This document shows positions 11,701 through 22,320 of a stretch of 64,000 nt of DNA, one piece after another. Positions within the stretch are counted from its first letter, which is position 1. Every line of letters begins with the position of its first letter. Position numbers and translations under genes: made by a program. The notes beneath the pieces were generated by a model. It did not search any database. It saw nothing but the letters and a program-made list of their open reading frames with translations, and had not been told where the DNA came from. The DNA comes from Prinia subflava (Eukaryota; Chordata; Aves; Passeriformes; Cisticolidae), in NCBI RefSeq assembly GCF_021018805.1, contig NC_086266.1:4030001-4094000 (forward strand). The letters run 5' to 3'.

Positions 11701-14700
11701 ATGAAGTGTTGCCTCATTTAAAAGCCAACTTGTTTTCTGTGATAAACACAAGTCATGGGGTTACTATACCAACAAATTGCTAAAAACATTGAGTTTGCTT
11801 CATTTTCTTTGACTGCTTTTAAACTCTGCTGCCAGCTGGTCAATGAAAGCATTATTTGTTCCTTGAAAAGTTGTGAGGTCCTTTCAAGGCTACATTTCAC
11901 AAAAATCATTCCCAGCACAAATTGCTTTCAAGTCAATTACTCAACATTTATGTCCCTTCATGAGTATCCAAAGAAATGCACCGGGTTTGGACAAAAGATG
12001 CTGCATGTCAAGATCAATTTGCCATCTACAATGCTTTCATGTCTATTCTCCTGTGACTCCCCTTTAGTTTAAGCACTGAATTTCTCTTGACTGCCTTAAC
12101 CAATCCTCTGGGATGCTCATTTGCACAGGGGACTGCAAACTTGGCAGTCTTTTATTTGACACTCCTTACACTGCTATAGGAAACAGATGTAGCCCACTTC
12201 AATCGTAAGTAATTAAAAATATTCATCTAGGCGTAATGTGTCTTTTTATTTCCCCCATGAAAACAGGGAGTAAGTAGTTCTGCAGCTGCCCCATCGTCTC
12301 TGTGCTACCTTCACAAGGATGTTTTGCAGCTTGGCTTATTTTCAGAGGACTACTGCACTTAATAACAAAAAATTGTAACACTGGTGTCAGCACACAAGAA
12401 CGTGGCTGCTTTGATCACTCTTATTATAACCTGTGAAACTTTCCATCACAAACCCACTGAAGTGACTTTTTACATCTGGTCACGCTCCTTTTCACAACCA
12501 CAGAGCTGATTTCTTTGGTGCCAACCAGAACATTTTTTTCAGAAGGGTGTCCCTATTCCCCAGCCCAGCAGACGAGTGGTCCATGAACCAGGTTTGTACT
12601 CAAAGAAGCAAATGCAGGGAGTTCTTTCCTTGAAGCCATTCCTGTGGAATTGCAATTTGGAGCTATTTCCCTCCTCCCCCTTGGCAGCTCTACCTGGAAA
12701 CTGTTCTCAGAGCTGAGAATCCAGATATCATCCTGTGCTCTGGTGGTTAACAGGCAACCCACACTGGGATCTTCCACTCAGAAATGTGCACCCTGAGATT
12801 CTGCCTAGGATCCCTGTGAAGAGCTGGACACACAAACATCATTCCCCTGGATATACAAATATCCATTGCTGGAGTGCCCAACTGCCTTTGGCCTCTGCAT
12901 TCAGCATCCTGCTCTGTGCTTTTGTACACCTCATCCTCCATCTGCTCCTCCAAGCAGGGCAGCAAAGCAGTGCCAGCACCAGAGCCAGTCACTCTTCTGC
13001 AACACTCTCGTCATTTAACACCGCCTAGAGCAGGTCTATAACAAATATTACCTACAAAAAAAACCACCTGCTTGGGAAAATAAGATTCCACAAGCAGGAG
13101 AGTACCCAAAAGACAAAATAATAATAAAAATATTCAAATGTCAGTTGCTTCCAAAGTCTATTCTTTCAATAATAAGATTAAATAATATCTCTGAATTCTT
13201 TTTTTTTTTCAGTTTTTGGAAGCAGATAATAATGTTTTCAGGGTAGTCTTCAAATGGGCAGCTTGATATAACAATACTACCCTAAAGAACATTTTTTTTC
13301 CCTCTGTGGAAGTCCTAGCAATGTGCTAGATTCAGGAGTGACCCTGAGGGAAGCAAATAGGAGTGTTGTGAGGGCACAAACCTGTTATCAGTCGTGGGGA
13401 ATCCCTGATGACTGTGTTTTTGTCTTTAGCCATAGTAGACAAATATGGGTTATAATTGAAAATTACAATACTCCACCTACAAGTACCTAGGGAGTCTAAG
13501 ATACTTACAAGACTAAACAAAATTTGAAAAATTGTTTTTAAAAAGAAAATAAAAATAAAACAATAATTACAAGGTGAAGGGGCAGCTTCTTGTCCTTCAA
13601 AGTACAGAAAAGTGTGAGCTTAAATAAAAAAATAAGTGAGGGCAGGGTTAGGATGGTTGGAGGTTCATCAGGTCTGAGGTGTAGCTCATTAGAGCCTCAA
13701 CAGCTCATTAGTGCCATCAGGGGTTGGAAATCCAATGAAGTCTCTGCAAAACTCTAATGTTGGTTCATTAATGGAAGTATAAATTTGTGAGAAACACACA
13801 GGAAATCCACTTTGCTGCTGCATGAGAGAATATTAAAGGCTTTAAAGAGATTATATATCGGGCAGTAATTTCATTTTGTGCTAGGTCTGGCCATTCATAC
13901 CCGCCTGGTTTATGAGAACTGAATTCAGAGGAAACTGCTCTGTTCAGTGCTGCAGTTTGCTGCCCCAGCATTTCAATGGCTCTTCAAAGCACTCACAGAA
14001 TTCAAGCTGAGTTTCCTCAGATTGCCTGGGGGAAGTCTCAGTGGTGCCCTTCATTGACAGGCTCCTGATACAAACCCCTGGTTTTGTGAAGTTTTGGTTA
14101 CTGAAGGAGTCTGGAGGTCGTTGCTGATATCTGCTCTGCACACACACTGCTTGTAAAGTCAAATGAAAAGCAGGAGCTACACAACAATCAGTGGTTACCA
14201 CTGAAGGTGTTTGCCAAAAATTGCTGTTCCATCAGTCAGGCTATCCCCTTCCACACAAGAATCCTCTCTCCCACGGTGAATTTTCAAGTTCTTTTTGGAA
14301 GGCTTCCCTTTCTCAGCACTCAGTATTTCTAGATTAGTTTAAGGCCTTGGAAGAAAGTGAAATTTAATCTGCTCAAAAGCTTCACACTTACATAGTTCCT
14401 CAAGACAGGAAAGTCAAATGTGTAAGCTCCTTAATGTGATTACTGCTTAGAACCTTTCCTTTAAATGCTGACATGATTCCCAGATAGTTCTAGGGAAAAT
14501 TGTGTTGAAAAACTCTACTGTGTTGTATTTAAAATTCCTACCAAAATATTTCAAATTTCAGAGTTCAATTTTTCCTTATGTTGCAGTAGCACAAGGAGCA
14601 ATAAAAATTTTTACAGAAAAGTGAACTGTGTTTTCATGTTTTGAAATAGCTGTGGATATTTTCCAGCCAACTCTGCTGCTGACAGCATCAGAGCTTCCTC

Positions 14701-15089
14701 TGTTCTCACTCTGTGTCTGAGCTCTCTGCTCTGGTTCAAAAATAAAACAATCAAAGCAGCTAAGTAAAACTTCAGTACAGCCCGAGATGGCTTTGCAGAT
14801 TTTAATAGGCTGCTAAAGGACTGCTTTCCAATGTGTTCACACTGGAAAATATCTGATCCTGTCTATCAGGCTACATGAAAACAGGAGTACACATTACCTC
14901 TCTGAGCAGAGCTTTCAAATTTTTATAATTGACATTTTCCAGCTGCCAATGGAGTATGCTCAGCTTCTGTTATTTGAGGCAATCTCTATACATCCAGATT
15001 TTGTTGGAGATTTCTGTGTTACAGGATTTAGTTAGATTCTTTTTCATGGCCTTTTACTCTTCACAGTCAATAGCATTTTAGACAACTGC
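8788..15089. other. unique AT-rich sequence without recognised genes
   Basis: Scattered chance frames, none over about 120 codons, and none resembling a known protein. A T run lies near 13200. Two copies of AGCTCATTAG lie close together near 13684 and 13703, which may be homeodomain sites. Nothing else stands out. Confidence 0.55.
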
Positions 15090-15500
15090 AGTATGAAATT
15101 TAATCATGTATCTATCCACCTCTGGTTTAATACATTGAGTACTTAATTAGCTCATTGCTGTCAAGCTCTTATCACTCATGATGTATTCTAGCTGTCTGAA
15201 CGTACCAATTTCATATACAATAACCAGAGAAAATTCAGACCTTGATGAAACTATGCTCTTTGCAGTTATAGGAACTTTAATAGCTAAAGACAACTGGTGG
15301 TGCAGCTGAATGCATCATAAACCAAATAGCTCCCTTCTCCAGTTAACCAAACAGCTCCTTCCTCCCCCTCCAGTAACTGAAGAACAAATTATCAATAATA
15401 GGCAGATGGCCATTAGCATAATCCATAAAGCCAGAAGACATTACAGTACTTTGTATCTATCAACACTGATTAGCAGCATAACGTTTAATTAGCCCCCACG
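15090..15500. promoter_or_regulatory. candidate conserved enhancer rich in homeodomain motifs
   Basis: The block is dense in TAAT/ATTA cores, the usual core of homeodomain binding sites. It has two identical TTAATTAG sites, at 15143-15150 and 15485-15492, and an E-box-like CAGATGG at 15403-15409 followed directly by CATTAGCATAAT (15411-15422), the kind of bHLH plus homeodomain/POU pairing seen in developmental enhancers. No open frame of note explains it. Motif density in AT-rich DNA can arise by chance, so enhancer function is an inference and depends on conservation across birds and other vertebrates. Confidence 0.3.
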
Positions 15501-16296
15501 AAGGGAACAGTGAGGAACAGGGTAGGGAGATGACAAAGGAAATGGTTTTTAATAATATACTGGATGTTTTTCAAAGTGAAATCATTTCCAGCTCATAGGC
15601 TCTTCAGCAAAGGGTGCTTTAGCAAGGATGGGTTCAGAATGTGCACATTGATCAAAACATGGAAAATTACAAGTTTTCACAGATATAAATTTATCTAAAG
15701 CATTAGAATCTGAGCAGAAATAATCTTGTATGAGCTGATCCGATTCTAGGTTGCTGATAAAGAAGGAAATAGATCAAGAGAGAAGAATTTTGTGGCTGCA
15801 GGAAGAACAGGTTGTATTTTAAAGCCTGGTAGCATTGAAAATGTTTCCTTGGATTATGTCCCACAATCTTTGACAATTCCACTTTCACTGGCCTTCATTA
15901 AATCAAATATACATCTATATCTAACTATATAAATACCTACTTGAGGTCTAAAAACAACAAAGCATAACAGCTTAAGACTCAAATATTTATTAAGTAATGC
16001 AGAAAAAACCCACAGTGGTTTAGCCTTAGCAGTGGCCTGTTTCAATTCTCTTTTAAAAAATAACAATAAATAAATAATATAGGTAAGTTACTTTCCAGGT
16101 GAATTAATTGAATGACCATATAAATGTTGAAGGATACATGTTAGATTGCACAATATCTCAAAAATATCTTGTATGTTTGAGGGGAAAATCTGAGCCCTTT
16201 AGCACAAAGCACACAGAGAAGGCTGTGGCTATCATTTCATCTCCAAATTCAACAGGGGGGGATTGAGAATGACAGAAGATAGAAGAGCATAATTTT

Positions 16297-16298
<2 letters not shown>
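15501..16298. other. unique sequence, nothing recognised
   Basis: AT-rich, with only short chance frames on the minus strand. No repeat or gene recognised. Confidence 0.55.

Positions 16299-16329
<31 letters not shown>
16299..16329. repeat. (TA)n microsatellite
   Basis: An uninterrupted TA dinucleotide run of about 15.5 units. It produces an isoleucine/tyrosine run in an overlapping minus-strand frame, which is not a gene. Confidence 0.97.
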
Positions 16330-16333
<4 letters not shown>

Positions 16334-17215
16334 GTATCTTATTTAACATTTCAGCGTGTTACCATTTTTCCATCACAATCCTTTCCCCTCTCAGGGTGTC
16401 TCAATGAGAAAACAAGCACCAGATGATAGCAGAGGTGAAATTGGAAAGAGAGCAGGGGTGAAATAGGAACTGGGGCAGGCTGGGCGTGTGTTGGGGACAG
16501 GGATGTGGCACCAAGGCAGAACTGTGGCAGCTCCTGCAGGGCAGTGATGTCAGTGTGCTGCCATCAGCTGTCCTGAGGACACAGCTACAGAAAAAAACCT
16601 GCAATAATACCCGTGGCTGGGCATCTGGGGAGTTTCCTCCTCTGTTGAGGGCTGTTGTCAGCTCAGTGGAGAGTGGGAGAGCTGGGGCAGAACTCAGAGA
16701 AGAGGGCAGGATAAGAGACAGGAGGAGGTTCCTGGAGCTGGCAGTGGCACTGAAAAGGAAAACCAGGGTGGTGCATCTCACCCTTTGATTCAGAACAGAC
16801 AGCTCCTGGTGCAGATCATGGGAGAACAGGAAACTTTCCATGTGGGAACACCCACCTCAAGAATCCGTGTTCTATTCAGTGAAGGAGATAAACACCTGTA
16901 CAGAAAAGCAAAGCCACAGAAAGCACAGCCACATCAGGGGATGGAGCGAGGCAGAGCAGAGCAGAAGGGAGGTGACACTGTCAGGGCAGTCCCTGCACCT
17001 GCAGATGCCTCTGAGTGGCATCACCTTCATCTGCCTGAACACATCCCCTCCTGTCACTGGAGCAAAACGGGGACGAGGTGCATCAAATGGTGCAGTCTAC
17101 TCCAACAAAAACATTTGGGAGGGAAATGTTGCTGAAGTAGTTCAAGGAACAAAGAGGATTTCATATCCCTACCCCTTTTTCACGACAAGGAGAGTCTTTG
17201 GTAAGTAATTTCAAT
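16330..17215. other. GC-richer unique block with a strong donor-like site, gene unproven
   Basis: From about 16470 to 17200 the sequence is GC-richer than its surroundings and holds open frames on both strands (about 146 codons at 16401-16841 minus; 122 codons at 16840-17208 plus). None resembles a protein I know. A good splice-donor match, G|GTAAGTAA, lies at about 17200-17208 on the plus strand, at the end of the 122-codon frame. This could be a noncoding RNA exon, an old transposon, or chance. No matching acceptor and upstream exon could be assigned. Confidence 0.3.
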
Positions 17216-17907
17216 GTTCCAGATGAGATGTGCAAGAGGATTTCCTTTTCTCCCTACTTAAAAAGAGCTTAGGAAAATTGCAAGTCCTGGTGTTTTTCAG
17301 CTTCATAAAGCTGTTTCATTAACTGTGCCCGTCTCAGATCAGTCTCAGCTAAGCCTAAATTAGCAACTTTACCAGATTAAAAAATGTGTTTCTCAAATGC
17401 ATCTCTTACCTTTCTACCCCTAGAGGCCTGAGTGCAAAAGGAAAGGAAATGTTGCCTAGACACTTTAGGGTGTTCTCTATCTCTCAGATTTTTTAATTAA
17501 AATATTCTGGTTGCAGTGTCCCATTGCCTACCTTTGCTGTACAGAAATCCAGGATTGGCTGCAATTCAAACCCACATTTTGGTGCAAAGATAATGGCCTT
17601 GACTGGGCTGCCTGGGTATACAAGGGTACTTTTTTAGTGTTCATTTCTTTAGTACTAGATTATTTAAATACAGAAATAGATAAATTGTATGGATTTATCT
17701 ATGTTTGGTTGTGTCTTCCCCTTTCTCAGTTCATCCTTTCACCTTCTATGCTGATAAATGTGGGCATCTCTCATCCCTAGTTCAACAACTTTCCTCATTT
17801 TATTAGAACAAAGTATACAAAGTAATGTAGAGTTCAAGTATGCTACCTTATACATCAATCTTTTACATTATTCCATTCCCTGGCAAAACCACAGCTTGTA
17901 CTCTCAT
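17216..17907. other. unique sequence, nothing recognised
   Basis: AT-rich; the open frame at 17511-17780 has no recognisable domain. Confidence 0.55.
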
Positions 17908-17927
17908 TTTGCATATTAATATGCAAA
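17908..17927. promoter_or_regulatory. perfect 20-bp palindrome with octamer-like half sites
   Basis: TTTGCATATTAATATGCAAA is its own reverse complement over 20 bp. The right half extended by one base gives ATGCAAAT (17921-17928), an exact POU octamer; the left half gives the inverted site with one mismatch at its outer base. The centre, ATTAAT, is itself homeodomain-like. The arrangement would suit dimeric POU-factor binding, though function is an inference. Another homeodomain-like core (CAATTAG) follows at about 17938. Confidence 0.4.
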
Positions 17928-20574
17928 TATGTTTTCCAATTAGTCACAGCAAATTAACTGCCCTTGTCCTAGGCAAGGACAGTTCCTTTGGCCTCGCTGT
18001 AGAATTCCATCTTGTGAACCCTTAGCTGAGAGTTAAGGTCTAATTAGGAGACCTCTTCTTGCACCAAAATCCACTTGGATGGAAAGGTGCTCACTTGCAG
18101 GGTGCTGAGAGAAATCCTACTTCAAAAGATTCATTGTGGAGAAAACACAAGTAAATATGGACATAAACATCTACAAATCAAATCCTGCTTTAATCCAGAT
18201 GTCCCCAAAGGTTTTGCTGTTGCTGCACACAGGGCATTGATTTCATACAACACTCAATCATGGCTCCAAGATCAATACACAGCACAATAACTGCCTGCTC
18301 AAAGCTCAGCATGACTGCAAAGACTCCGGTGCTCTGATGGGTGTGGAAACATCACAGGATTTTACAGTGACTCTGATCAGGAGGAGAGCTCACTTATTGT
18401 CATTGGAAATCACTGGAGCTCTTGGAATGGAACTGGCATTGTATTGTCAAGTGGTTTTAGTTACAAGAAACCTGGAATGAGAATGACTTTCAGCCTTTTA
18501 TAAGGTCACCAAGACCTCCTGACGACCAAGAAGTGACAGGAACTGCTCTGAACCACTTCTCTCAACCAGCTATCCAATGGTCTGTGAAATTTGACTGTAT
18601 GATTATGTCTCAGTCAAATTAAGTATTAACACCCAACTCAACATGTTGTCATATGAATCAAATCATTTCTTTTCCTTAAACCTGAGTGAAATTAATTCAG
18701 TTATTTCTTTTGCTTGAAATGTGCAATTAGCAGAGACATTTTTTTCTGTTGCTTAAATGACAACTTCAATCCTCACACTTGACACAAAAGTTGACATATT
18801 TTTAGACAATAGAATTCACTAGAACATTTCAAGTGGTTTTGAGTGTGGTAATTGCAGATCTGATGGTGGTGCAAAAATCAAATACAGGAAGAGTAAATGT
18901 TGTACCTAAATAATTGGAGGGAAACAATGTCTCATGTCTTTCTGCCTATGTCAGTTTTGAGCTAGTGAATGTCAGTAAAAGATCTGCCTTATTAAATCCT
19001 GTGTTTGAATGCATAGCCAGGCTTATCTTGAGGTGGAAATTATGGATGTGCTAACAAGAGTTTCAATGCCCCAGAATACCCACGGCTCTTGGCATCTCAA
19101 GCAGTTGTTTTTTCTCAGGTTGATTACTTTAGATTTGCCTTACCAAGGCCAGAAGAGATAAAACAACTCTAAGGAGTGGGAAAGCAACCTTAGCATATTT
19201 TGTATTCTGTGTGTCACCCGGAGCCTGTGTGGGTTTTTAAGCAGTGTTTTAACTCAGAGCAGGTGAATCAGCCTGAAGATGGCAGGAGTTTGTCTGAAGC
19301 ACAGCAAGAGCTGCCTGCCCTGGCCTCTCTACCTCACCATAAAGGCTTTTTGAAGCTGCATTTTCAGGGGACAGGGAGAATAACTTGACACTGACCATAA
19401 TACAAATGTCAAAATCCTTCTCCTGCACGCTCAGAGTTATTACTGGACTACAGAAGAGGCAGGAAAAGAGCAAGAAGTGGTGCTTATCAACATTCTTATC
19501 ACCTTGCTAATCTGTTCTCAGTTTACTGCCATTTGCTGTCTTTCAGCCATCCCCACAACCACAGTGCTCTAGCAGGTAAAATCCCATTTTGGGGGATGTG
19601 TTAATGCCTCTGTGTGAACATCTAAACCAATATATATCTTTTCTATGAGCTATTTTTAACAAATGAGGCTGCCAATATCCTTAAGTTACAGTTGTGTCAG
19701 CTGAGAGTTTCCAGCTTTGCTAAAATACACAAACAAATTCACTCTCATCTCTCTTAATCCAGCTGTGAGAAAGCAAAAGGAGAAAATGAAACCCTTTTCC
19801 TTGAGTAAAAATAAACTACTTTATTGCTAACAAGGAGAGAATTAGAGCTGCTTCACTCTTGATCTAGAGATGCCTCAGATACTGAAACAATTAACTGGGC
19901 AAAGGGTTCAGTAAAACTGAAAACTTGTCAAGGAATAACTGATATTCAGTTTCTTTTAACAATCTTGTTTCATTTTTCACATTTGAATCTTAGCTGGCCA
20001 ACAAAGAAAAAACAAACTATGGAATAAGTACCCTTGGAAAAAAACCTACAAAGCTGTTTACTGAAAAGTTATGCTGAATTGCAGTTACATTAAAAAAAAA
20101 AAAAGCAGATTTAAACCTGAGAACAATAAAATTAGGACTTTAATATAGACTAGAAACATATATTTAAACTCAATGGAAACAGTCAAAATGCTCAGTAAAG
20201 GTGCCAGAAATTAATTACCACTTCAAATACTGCCTAATATCAAGAAAGTAGATTTTTCAAAACAGGTTATCACTGAAACAGTCACCAAACCTGGCAGATG
20301 GTCAAGTAAGAAGTGCAGCTAACAATGAAATGGGAAACCTTTCCACCTGAGTTCCAAAACAGAGCTGATTAGGCACCAGCTAGGTGGAATTTCCATCAGC
20401 AAGGTCTGCATGTTTGTGACCTTTTAATGGTGAGCACCTGCAGGCATTATCATTGTCACAGGACACAGTGAATGACACAGAGTAATGACACAGAGAAAGA
20501 AAACGAAATTTTCAACACATCCAACCTTAAGCACAATGGCAGACATGCTTTAAGGTACTGGAACAAAAAGGCCT
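17928..20574. other. unique AT-rich sequence without recognised genes
   Basis: Only short chance frames. A short tandem repetition (AATGACACAGAG, twice) lies near 20470-20495. No gene or element recognised. Confidence 0.55.
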
Positions 20575-20790
20575 TTGAAAAAGGTGGCAAGAAGCAGGAC
20601 AAGAGGCAAGGGGAAGAAAACAATGCACAGGAAATTCCACCTAAATATAAGAATTTATTTACTGTACAGTGAGCTAGCAGTGGAACAGATTACCCAGAGA
20701 GGGTCCTTCACTGGAGATATTCAAGATATCCCAGTCTGGACTCACTCCTGTGCCCTGTGCTGACCCTGCTGGAGCAGGGAGGTGACACCA
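20575..20790 (+). mobile_element. CR1-like LINE fragment, plus strand, diverged
   Basis: The order of segments matches the 3' part of avian CR1 elements: AAATTCCACCTAAATATAAG, then a TTTACTGT-type segment, then GTGGAACAGATTACCCAGAG (20680-20699), GGAGATATTCAAGATATCCC and CTGACCCTGCTGGAGCAGGG. In intact CR1 these encode the C-terminal end of the reverse-transcriptase ORF (the usual 'WNxLP' and 'LE(V/I)F' region) and lead into the 3' UTR. Here the frame is broken and the usual terminal segment is missing or too diverged to see, so this is an old, 3'-truncated fossil. Boundaries are approximate. It acts as neutral repeat sequence. Confidence 0.7.
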
Positions 20791-21279
20791 GGTGACACAC
20801 GGTGCTCCCTGCCCACCTCAGCCAGCCTGTGACTGCTCAGCATTATAAATAGCACAGGAATAGATGGACAGCCAATATCTGCTTTCTCTTGCAAGAATCC
20901 AGACAGCTGATGTCTCTCCCATGGAGCCTGGCAAGGGACAAGAAAAATCTCCAATTGCATTTTGGCAGTTTGGCTCTTTGCTATCTTGAATTTTCCTTTT
21001 CCTGGCCCTCAGCCACAGCCCACTGGAGTCAGGGGAATCTTTTCCATTTGCTTCAGTGGCCTTTGGATCAGCTCCATATTAGCTTTCAGATTTGTTCACA
21101 TGTTTCAGATATATCTGGCATTTATTTTCAAGGTCACAGTGTGTGAACAATAGCCTGTTTGCTGGCTGCAATTGCACATAATTTACTTTATCATGATAGT
21201 AATTCCAAAAATCTTCCCCTTCTTGGTGTGTTGTTTATATTTGTATTAATCAAACAGCAAACTAATTTGAGTTACCCAT
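20791..21279. other. unique sequence, nothing recognised
   Basis: Short frames only; no repeat or gene recognised. Confidence 0.5.
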
Positions 21280-21306
21280 GTAACTTATTACATATTAATA
21301 AGTTAC
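21280..21306. repeat. perfect 11-5-11 inverted repeat
   Basis: GTAACTTATTA (21280-21290) and TAATAAGTTAC (21296-21306) are exact reverse complements separated by CATAT. It could extrude as a cruciform or be a protein-binding palindrome. It is AT-rich and has no associated gene. Confidence 0.85.
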
Positions 21307-22110
21307 TTGTGAAAGAAAAAGTAGCTGAATTCTTCCCTCTACATTCTTTTACTGGAACATTTAATTTGGAATGGTTTGGTTTTTTATACATGAAGAAGTG
21401 GGCTGAAATGCAGTGGTTTTATAGAACCCTAACATCCATTCAAACATGCAGAGCTTATATTAAATGGCTGTAAAGAACACATAATATTTACTGTAATAAT
21501 TTACTGCAACAGACTGTAATACCTCAGGAATGATCTGTCTTCCCAGTGTAGACTGCATTTGGAATTATTTCCTTGAGCAGTGTTAATGTTCTCAAAATAT
21601 GCTGTCACTATTTTATCATTTCACCCATAAAATTCACCCCTTAATTTGCTTAGTGCTATTAAATGTGTAAACATTCCTTTAAATAACTGACTTGGTAACA
21701 ACTGACAGCACTGGGTGGCAGAACACAAGATGATTTCACCATGTCACATATTCCAATGATCAAGAAGTTAATATAACTCAAATAAATGATTAATAACTAA
21801 AACCAAAGCCACAGTGAAAAGCTGCATCTGTGCAAGAGGAGAGAAGAGCCAAGAGGAGCGAGGTGGGAGCCTGAGGTGGGCTCTGCCAGGAATTCTGGAG
21901 TCAGGATCTCACCAGGGAAGGTGCAGATGGCAGATTAGCTCACTTGGACTGTGCCCCAGCCCTCCAGCTGAGCAGGCTCACTCTGGTTCGTTTGGAAAAG
22001 GAAGAACTCCTAAAAACAAGCTGTGAGGAGCTGAAAACCTTTAGCTGGAGAGGGGCCATGAGGCACAGAGGAGAGCTAGTATGAATCAAAGAAAAAATGT
22101 TTATAAAAAG
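21307..22110. other. unique sequence leading into an A-rich tract
   Basis: No gene recognised. The last 300 bases (about 21800-22080) are purine-rich and moderately GC-rich and lead directly into the A/C tract, an arrangement that could reflect a retroposed transcript with an expanded tail. No direct-repeat flank was identified to support that. Confidence 0.45.
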
Positions 22111-22320
22111 AAAAAAAAAACCAAAAAAAACCCCAAAAAAACCCCACAAACAAACAAAAAAACCCAACCAACCAACAAAAAAAAACCCCAAAAAACCAAA
22201 AACCAAAACCAAAAAAAAACAAAAAAAAACACAAAAAAAAAAAAAAAACGCAAAACAAAACAAAAAAAAAAACAAAAAAAAAAAAAAAAAAAAAACAAAA
22301 AAAAAAAAAAAAAAAACACA
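22111..22320 (+). repeat. 210-nt A/C-only low-complexity tract
   Basis: Apart from one G at 22250, every base from 22111 to 22320 is A or C on the plus strand: A runs interrupted by C, CC and CCCC in the first half, becoming nearly pure poly-A with single C's in the second. The minus strand is therefore G/T-only with GGGG blocks between T runs. All open frames here (lysine/asparagine/proline-rich on plus; phenylalanine-rich on minus) are artefacts of the repeat. Confidence 0.95.

Noticed and set aside
16401..16841. 146-codon minus-strand frame
   Set aside because: Serine/leucine-rich low-complexity translation without a domain; plus-strand frames overlap it.
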